Shown here piece by piece: positions 58,907 to 64,000 of a DNA stretch of 64,000 nucleotides (positions within the stretch are counted from its first letter, which is position 1; each line of letters starts with the position of its first letter). The notes under the pieces are model-generated. The model made no database searches. It was not told the DNA's origin and was given only the letters and a program-made list of their open reading frames with translations. The position numbers and the translations under genes are program-made. The stretch is from Fabrea salina (lineage: Eukaryota; Ciliophora; Heterotrichea; Heterotrichida; Fabreidae). Location of the stretch: NCBI GenBank assembly GCA_022984795.1, contig JALIHJ010000004.1:186001-250000 (forward strand). The letters run 5' to 3'.

Positions 58907-61900
58907 TTATTTTTGGTTGAATACAAAGAACCTTGCGATTTCAGTGATGTCCAGAATGTTTCTTTGGTAGTTGTTAATCATTGGAATGTAAAAGCAGAAG
59001 TACAAACATAAAGCAAGGATAATAAAGAGAATCGTCAGATAAATTATCAAGTTTTTGAACCCTGATAGCTCATTTGACGTGCTGTCTTCGTATAGGTCAA
59101 TTGTGTACTGAGCTCCTTCCAGAAGTCGTTCCATTTCAGACTCTAAAGCCATGATCTCTTCCCAAGTAGCTACGTTCTTGTAGTGCTCAAGGTTGTTAAT
59201 GAACTCTATAACTCCTGAGTACATTCCTCTTTTCATAATCGACTGGTCACAGCCTTCAATGCTGATCCCTATGCAGCCGTCAATATACATGAATTCATCG
59301 TATAAGTCAGTTTGGTGGACTGTGTGGATTCCCAAGTCAGGGTTTCCGTTCTTCAGGATCTTCATAGTGGTATGCAGGTTAGTTGATAATCTATCGATTT
59401 CTTTGATAGGTATTTTGCTTTGGCCTTCCCTATTGATAACTTTGTAGCCGTAGTCAGGGTTGTCTTCCAAGTAATGTTCACGGAGCCAAAAGTAACTAGT
59501 TAGAATAGCAGTGCTCCTCGAACCTCCCCAGTTGATGTAATGGGGCATAGTTTGCAGCACCACTTGCACTTGAGAATAAGTGTAAATAAACGCCAAACTC
59601 AGAAAAGCAACTGTAATCAATGGGAATATTCCTAATTTGAGCAAAAGGTAGGGCCACCTAGGCTTGTACTTTGCTTCCTTTTTCCTTTTGGCGTTCCACC
59701 CAGTCATGTCCTCCGTGTTGTGGACACTTTCAAGTCGTGTTAGTGCGTTTTGCCTCACTTCAGAAACGGTGTCAAGTGACTGGGAGTTGAAGAACTCCCA
59801 GATTTCTTTGTTGTGCTGGTCGATCATAGTGAGTCTGGGAGCTAGGAACAGAAGCACTCCTATAGCCAGTATGCCTCCACAAGTAGCTACTAAAGCTGAG
59901 ATTTCTATCATAGTCTGCTTTCTGTCTTCTTCTTCTGCTTTCACGAGTTCAAAGAAAGTGAAGTTGTAGAAGTTCAGCATTTCTGCCACTGAGTTTCTAT
60001 ACAGGTAGAACATACTGGGGTCAGTCATTTTCCACTCTGAGGACTCTATAATGTCAAGTGCTTGAAGCATTATTTTGAAAGAAGCGTCGAACAAACTTGT
60101 TTTGGTTTCAACATACGCTCCGTCCCTCATTTCCCAGACAGGAACAACTTTGTTGAAGTAGTAGTATTGGCTCTGTTCTGGCCAGTCAGTAATAGCATCT
60201 TTTATCAGTTCAATAATGCGGTCAATTCCTTCGATGTCTTGGTTTAGTCTGTCAAGGCAAAAACTAGCTCTTTCTTGAGGAAGCACGCCGGAGTCGATTA
60301 AGTTCAAGCTCCTTGCTTGAAGTGCCATGTCTGAAGAGTAGTACCTTAAGTCACTTAGTTCTCTGAACAAAGAAACATTTTCTACTCTGGTGATGATGCT
60401 TGTAATGAATAGCAAAGTTACTATGCACGCGCAAATCTCTAAGAAAAACACTCCGAACAAAAAGAACTTGAAGATTTTAACGTTTTGGTTGAGCTTTGGG
60501 GCCAGCTTGGAGAGTGCACCTTTAGTCATGAGTGTTGAGCTGTTGCTGTAACTAGCGTGGCCTAAAGAGTGGTCTCTTTCTTCAAATTTTGGTTCAGTGG
60601 TTCCGTAGTTGGTGTTATCACCTTCGATAGAGATAGTTCTTTTCTTTTCTAGAACTATAGGGTCATCCTCTAGCATTTCTTCTTTAGCTTCTTCAAAGTT
60701 AACAAACTTAGGCCCGATTGCTGGATTGCTTTCAGCTTCTTTGATAGACTTGCTGTAAGTGTCGGAAGAGTGGTAAACTTCCCTTTTGATCTTTAAAACG
60801 TAGTTCGTTTCAAAGGAAAACTCAAGCTTAGTAATAGTCATCAGAACCTTTTTGCGGTTGTAAGAACTGATGTACTTCAGAGTTTTGTCCAGCACAAACT
60901 GCTCTTTGAGTCCTGGAAAGACTTCTTCAATGTCCACTCCAATGATCTTCCCAGTAGTTCTAATTGTATCTTTGACTTGCTGGTTGTCTGAAAAAAGCAT
61001 TATGTCTGCCAAGTCATCACTGTGAATCTTAATGAACTTGTCAGAGTTCAGCAAGATAATGCACCAGTCTATTTCTTGAACTGCTATTAGCACATAAGGC
61101 TCACTGTTCCAAGCAGTTAGGTTGGGCACCACGTCAACGCTTTTCAAAAAGCCTTTTTCGTCCTCAATGAGTGAAAGTAGTTTGTTGAGTTCGACTAAAG
61201 AGTACCCGTACTTGATTGACTTGATTAGTTTGTTTTTCATTTCTTTGTCAGCTGGAGTAGCAAGTAACTTGTTGTACTCGTTGTTTATCACCTCTGAGTA
61301 AATATACCCGAAAATACTCAAAAACTGCTCGTTTACATGCAAGACTGTGCCTACATCGCTAGGACGCGCACTTATGATGCATATTCCTAATTCTCTGTTG
61401 AACAAGGTGTGCTCTTGTCTTCTGCGTTCTTTTGTTTCGGACTCATTTGCAGCTGCTAACAAGTACTGTTCTCCGTACTGGTCGTTCATAAGTTTGACTA
61501 AGAATCCTCCGTAAAGTTCTAGCGTAATAGTGTTCCCAAAGTTCTTTACAAGTTCTTTGTACTTCTCGTCGGTCTTTTTGAGCTCCTGAGACAGTGCTTT
61601 AAGGAAGTTCTCAATCTTTCCAGTTTGCGGGTAAAACGAGTAGAGTTCGTTGCATAGGCTAATCACCAAGTTGCACACGTTCAAGTCACAGTCTTTAGCA
61701 TTGCCTATTTGTCTTAGGTAGTCAATGTACTTAGACTGTTCGTTTTCAAAGCAAATGTCTATCACAGTTTGGACTTTCGAAGACTGAAAGTCAGCATCAG
61801 GGTTGCTGTTGTTGTATGCAGCTTTGGACAGCTTAGTAAGGGCTTCTGGGTAGTTTTGGATGTCGATGTAAAACAAAGCCTCCCAAATCGACAGGATCTT

Positions 61901-63154
61901 TTCTTTTTCGAAGTGTTTAGTGGCTGTGTTAAACATATCGTCTACCTCTTCAATGATGGCAATGGCTTCTTCACTAGTTTTGAGTCTCATGCTTTCTTTG
62001 ACACTAGTGTCATTGTTTCTGATTTCTTCTAGTTTGGCGAGACGTGCTCTGAGCCAAATCTCCAGTCCATACAGGTCCTGGACATCTTCCTTTTGGATGT
62101 TATCGAGTTTGGCGTACCTAATGTTTAGAATCATTTTGGTGAATATAACTATGAAAGGCAGAATCAGCACTAACAACACAAAGCAAGTTAGTCCAGAGTC
62201 CACGCTGTAGCCCACTATAAAAGCTAAACTCCCCCAAGCGTCTACTCCTGAAGACAAAGCAAACGCAAAGTTACCATGTTTGCTGTAAAAAGGCAGCTTT
62301 TGGGTGTAGTAAATATACACACGAGCAAAAAAAGCTATGTTCCAAACTAAAAACCACACAGGGTTCACCTCCGCCATGACAAAGAAAATGAACACAGGCG
62401 GTAAAGATGTCATGAGGTAGGTTTTGTTGGGGTCAGAACTAGGCATGGCAAAAAGGTCAGAGTGCCTTGCTTCAAAAGAGTTTTCGTAGAGGAAGAAAGA
62501 AATTATGGTAGTTTCAATTAAGTACACTGGAAGTGTAACTAAAGAAATCAGAGCAAATGGCAAGTTGTTGAAATCAAACTCTCCGCCGTACACAAACCCA
62601 GAAGAAGCCTCAGGAGAAACTAGTGTGAAATAGATGTACACCAGCTGTATAGTGAATATAGGGATGATCAGTAGTCTCCTCATGAGGATCAATGGGATGT
62701 TGAAGAAGTACTTCATGAGGCATTCGCTAGCTTGGTTGGCTTTCTGGAGCAGAAGCATCTGGGTGAAGAGTGAAAGAAGGGGTAGGTACACTATAGCAAT
62801 GGTCATGTAAAAAAAGACCTCTTTGAGCCCCAGGTGCACCATTATGGCGTCAAATCTTGTGTACATGAAAAGCTCAGCAATCCAGTTGAAGTCAGCATAG
62901 CCCGTGATGTTGTTTATGTTTTGAACCGGGAATATGAAACTGAGGTTTATCATACACTGCAGGAAAGGACATAGCAAACCGACGTAAAGTAAAAGTGAGG
63001 AGTTCTTTTTGTTTTTCTTTTGCTTTACAATGAAGCGCAAGAAATTGTACTTGAAGTCTGCCAGGTACTGAGCAAACTTGCTTTTCTTGCCCATTATAAA
63101 AATATCTCCCCCTCCTCCTTCGCCTTCACAATCCAAGTCAAAAAACTGGCTCAT
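58907..63154 (-). CDS. Large multi-transmembrane protein with a PAS domain, 1415 residues
   Basis: The N-terminal 345 residues hold about nine to ten TM helices (FLLYVGLLCPFLQCMINLSF-like, LALISLVTLPVYLIETTII and others). A helical TPR-like region (about 375-560) follows, then a PAS-like domain at about 585-710 (ISARPSDVGTVLHVNEQFLS, IFGYIYSEVINNEYNKLL). A second TM block begins at about 885 (FFLFGVFFLEICACIVTLLF), with two more pairs before the end (GGILAIGVLLFLAP and LIIYLTILFIILALCLYF). This arrangement is that of a large ciliate-specific TM-PAS family, probably sensory; the ligand is unknown. Standing alone, one gene with no intron seen. Confidence 0.9.
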   Translation of the reverse strand: MSQFFDLDCEGEGGGGDIFIMGKKSKFAQYLADFKYNFLRFIVKQKKNKKNSSLLLYVGLLCPFLQCMINLSFIFPVQNINNITGYADFNWIAELFMYTRFDAIMVHLGLKEVFFYMTIAIVYLPLLSLFTQMLLLQKANQASECLMKYFFNIPLILMRRLLIIPIFTIQLVYIYFTLVSPEASSGFVYGGEFDFNNLPFALISLVTLPVYLIETTIISFFLYENSFEARHSDLFAMPSSDPNKTYLMTSLPPVFIFFVMAEVNPVWFLVWNIAFFARVYIYYTQKLPFYSKHGNFAFALSSGVDAWGSLAFIVGYSVDSGLTCFVLLVLILPFIVIFTKMILNIRYAKLDNIQKEDVQDLYGLEIWLRARLAKLEEIRNNDTSVKESMRLKTSEEAIAIIEEVDDMFNTATKHFEKEKILSIWEALFYIDIQNYPEALTKLSKAAYNNSNPDADFQSSKVQTVIDICFENEQSKYIDYLRQIGNAKDCDLNVCNLVISLCNELYSFYPQTGKIENFLKALSQELKKTDEKYKELVKNFGNTITLELYGGFLVKLMNDQYGEQYLLAAANESETKERRRQEHTLFNRELGICIISARPSDVGTVLHVNEQFLSIFGYIYSEVINNEYNKLLATPADKEMKNKLIKSIKYGYSLVELNKLLSLIEDEKGFLKSVDVVPNLTAWNSEPYVLIAVQEIDWCIILLNSDKFIKIHSDDLADIMLFSDNQQVKDTIRTTGKIIGVDIEEVFPGLKEQFVLDKTLKYISSYNRKKVLMTITKLEFSFETNYVLKIKREVYHSSDTYSKSIKEAESNPAIGPKFVNFEEAKEEMLEDDPIVLEKKRTISIEGDNTNYGTTEPKFEERDHSLGHASYSNSSTLMTKGALSKLAPKLNQNVKIFKFFLFGVFFLEICACIVTLLFITSIITRVENVSLFRELSDLRYYSSDMALQARSLNLIDSGVLPQERASFCLDRLNQDIEGIDRIIELIKDAITDWPEQSQYYYFNKVVPVWEMRDGAYVETKTSLFDASFKIMLQALDIIESSEWKMTDPSMFYLYRNSVAEMLNFYNFTFFELVKAEEEDRKQTMIEISALVATCGGILAIGVLLFLAPRLTMIDQHNKEIWEFFNSQSLDTVSEVRQNALTRLESVHNTEDMTGWNAKRKKEAKYKPRWPYLLLKLGIFPLITVAFLSLAFIYTYSQVQVVLQTMPHYINWGGSRSTAILTSYFWLREHYLEDNPDYGYKVINREGQSKIPIKEIDRLSTNLHTTMKILKNGNPDLGIHTVHQTDLYDEFMYIDGCIGISIEGCDQSIMKRGMYSGVIEFINNLEHYKNVATWEEIMALESEMERLLEGAQYTIDLYEDSTSNELSGFKNLIIYLTILFIILALCLYFCFYIPMINNYQRNILDITEIARFFVFNQK

Positions 63155-63287
63155 ATTATTATTATAACCATTAAATCTTTTAAAGCCAAAATCTTTCTGA
63201 GTATATTAACATATTTTCAACTATTAAATAACTGATTATTGCTCAGAAATTATTTAACTTAAAAACAAGTTCCAGGGTTCGAACCAA
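63155..63287. other. 133-nt A/T-rich spacer between two minus-strand genes
   Basis: Leader of the TM-PAS gene's neighbour region and the 3' side of the TOM1-like gene. It ends with a palindromic ggttcgaacc that mimics a tRNA T-loop but has no tRNA around it. Nothing else seen. Confidence 0.5.
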
Positions 63288-64000
63288 TTAAACGTTGGTA
63301 GAGTAGGAAGTTTCTTCGTCGATGAGGTTGTAAACATCACTCAAGTCGTTTGAATCCCTTGAACACTCAGAAGTTCCTCTTAAGAACTTGTAGCACAAGT
63401 AAACAGACTCTCTAAGCAAAAATATGGCCCAAATCTCTGAAATGTTGAAATCAAATATCAAAAACAAACTCCAAGCTAGATTCGAGTCCAACAGTCCCCA
63501 AAAATTAGTACTTTGGAACATAATAGCGTGCGAAATAGACCTGTAGCCGCAGACAACCAAAGCTGCAATTACCCACTTTATCAGTCTTTTAGGAGTTAAA
63601 CTAGAAAGCTTCATAAGTCTCCTCACCAAAGACACCCCAGAAACCACTAAGCAAACTATCAAGATAGAGATTGAAATCGACTGATAAAGACTCATAGACC
63701 TACTTATTCATTACTCCACAAAAACAAGGGACTCAATCTCATAACACAGCACCAATATCAAACCCCAAGTTAAGCTAGTTAGAGTGTTGTAAAGGATCCC
63801 TATAAGCTTAAGTAACCTGAAGCGTTTTTCTCGAAGGAGTATGTTGAGTTCCCACTTTGTGGAGTAGTATAGTTCTGTCCTGGTTAGACCTTACCAAGCT
63901 ATAATGATAACCGTGATGATAGCTAGGAATGGCAAAATGCCTGTAAAAAGCAAAACTGCGTACACACTGTCTTCACAACTCAATAAACCTCCAGCAAATA
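63288..64000 (-). CDS. TOM1/THH1/GPR137-like multi-TM protein, 3' part (two 15-nt introns)
   Basis: The coding sequence enters at the right window edge and is split by introns at 63894-63880 and 63714-63700; its stop is TAA at 63290-63288. Spliced, it gives 227 residues with about six TM helices. The segment LPFLAIITVIIIAWTELYYS fits the 'F..Y..L...WAE.YYQAR' helix of plant TOM1/THH1. Later VSLVRRLMKLSSL, RSISHAIMFQST and FNISEIWAIFLLRESVYLCY fit the second half of TOM1/GPR137 proteins, which end '..EI.P....LFILRK.P'. TOM1-type proteins sit on vacuolar/lysosomal membranes. Unspliced, the last part would look like a separate 135-residue gene starting at 63695. Confidence 0.8.
63700..63714 (-). 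other. 15-nt intron
   Basis: GTAATGAATAAGTAG. It contains in-frame TAA if retained; removal joins FVE to SMSLYQ and fuses the downstream frame. A at position 10. Confidence 0.9.
63880..63894 (-). other. 15-nt intron
   Basis: GTAAGGTCTAACCAG. Removal joins IIIAW to TELYYS across the TGG codon. A at position 10. Confidence 0.9.

Noticed and set aside
63270-63287. ggttcgaacc resembles a tRNA T-loop.
   Set aside because: The flanks do not form a five-base T-stem and no acceptor, D- or anticodon arms are found on either strand.
1-64000. Transposons, LTR or virus-like elements, CRISPR arrays, rRNA and tRNA genes.
   Set aside because: No reverse transcriptase, integrase, transposase, capsid-like protein, long terminal repeat, regular spacer array or conserved RNA sequence was recognised.

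Overview
The window reads as macronuclear DNA of a heterotrich ciliate, most probably Stentor (inference). The evidence is in the sequence. Genes are packed nearly end to end on both strands with little coding-free DNA. Every complete gene I follow reads with the standard code. Nine interruptions behave as introns of only 15 nt (one needs 17). They share a GTAA 5' end, a YAG 3' end and an A at position 10 of 15. Tiny introns plus the standard code are known for Stentor; relatives such as Blepharisma and Condylostoma treat UGA differently. The gene set also fits a ciliate: IFT38, CDPK, MAPK, MOB4 and a Dicer-like RNase III.

Layout. 0-12 kb: unknown proteins, a small-molecule O-methyltransferase, a helicase-less Dicer-like protein, an RBR ubiquitin ligase, an RCC1-repeat protein and a DEAD-box helicase. 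12-23 kb: a run rich in chromatin and transcription genes (YY1-like zinc finger, candidate ubinuclein/HPC2, RbBP5/Swd1, FAM32A-like, SPT5), with a COMM-domain protein, a large VWA protein and PIG-C. 23-38 kb: MOB4, small signalling and RING proteins, an MPE1/RBBP6-like factor without its DWNN domain, methyltransferase, EF-hand, coiled-coil, cytochrome-b5-like and Mpv17-family proteins. 38-50 kb: ribosomal protein eL34, a PhyH-type oxygenase, a 1231-residue CCCH protein, a SHAQKYF Myb, IFT38/CLUAP1, a CDPK, a kelch-BTB protein and two coiled-coil proteins. 50-58.5 kb: two tiny related proteins in A/T-rich DNA, aminopeptidase P, a 12-finger C2H2 protein, ornithine aminotransferase and a TDY-type MAPK. 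58.5-64 kb: a homeodomain-like protein, a 1415-residue multi-TM PAS protein and the 3' part of a split TOM1/GPR137-like membrane protein.

Architecture is the most striking feature. Of 17 convergent gene pairs, ten have stop codons 0-2 nt apart or overlapping. Two divergent pairs have their ATGs separated by the same 5 nt (CAT-TTATA-ATG). Same-strand neighbours can touch (TAA|ATG) or overlap (TAATG). Nearly every ATG is preceded by A/T-only sequence such as TATAA. Of about 65 stop codons by my reading, only one is TGA. Transcript ends must therefore be very short or run into neighbouring genes. No mobile element, rRNA, tRNA, CRISPR array or virus-like element was recognised. Family assignments come from reading motifs; no database search was possible.
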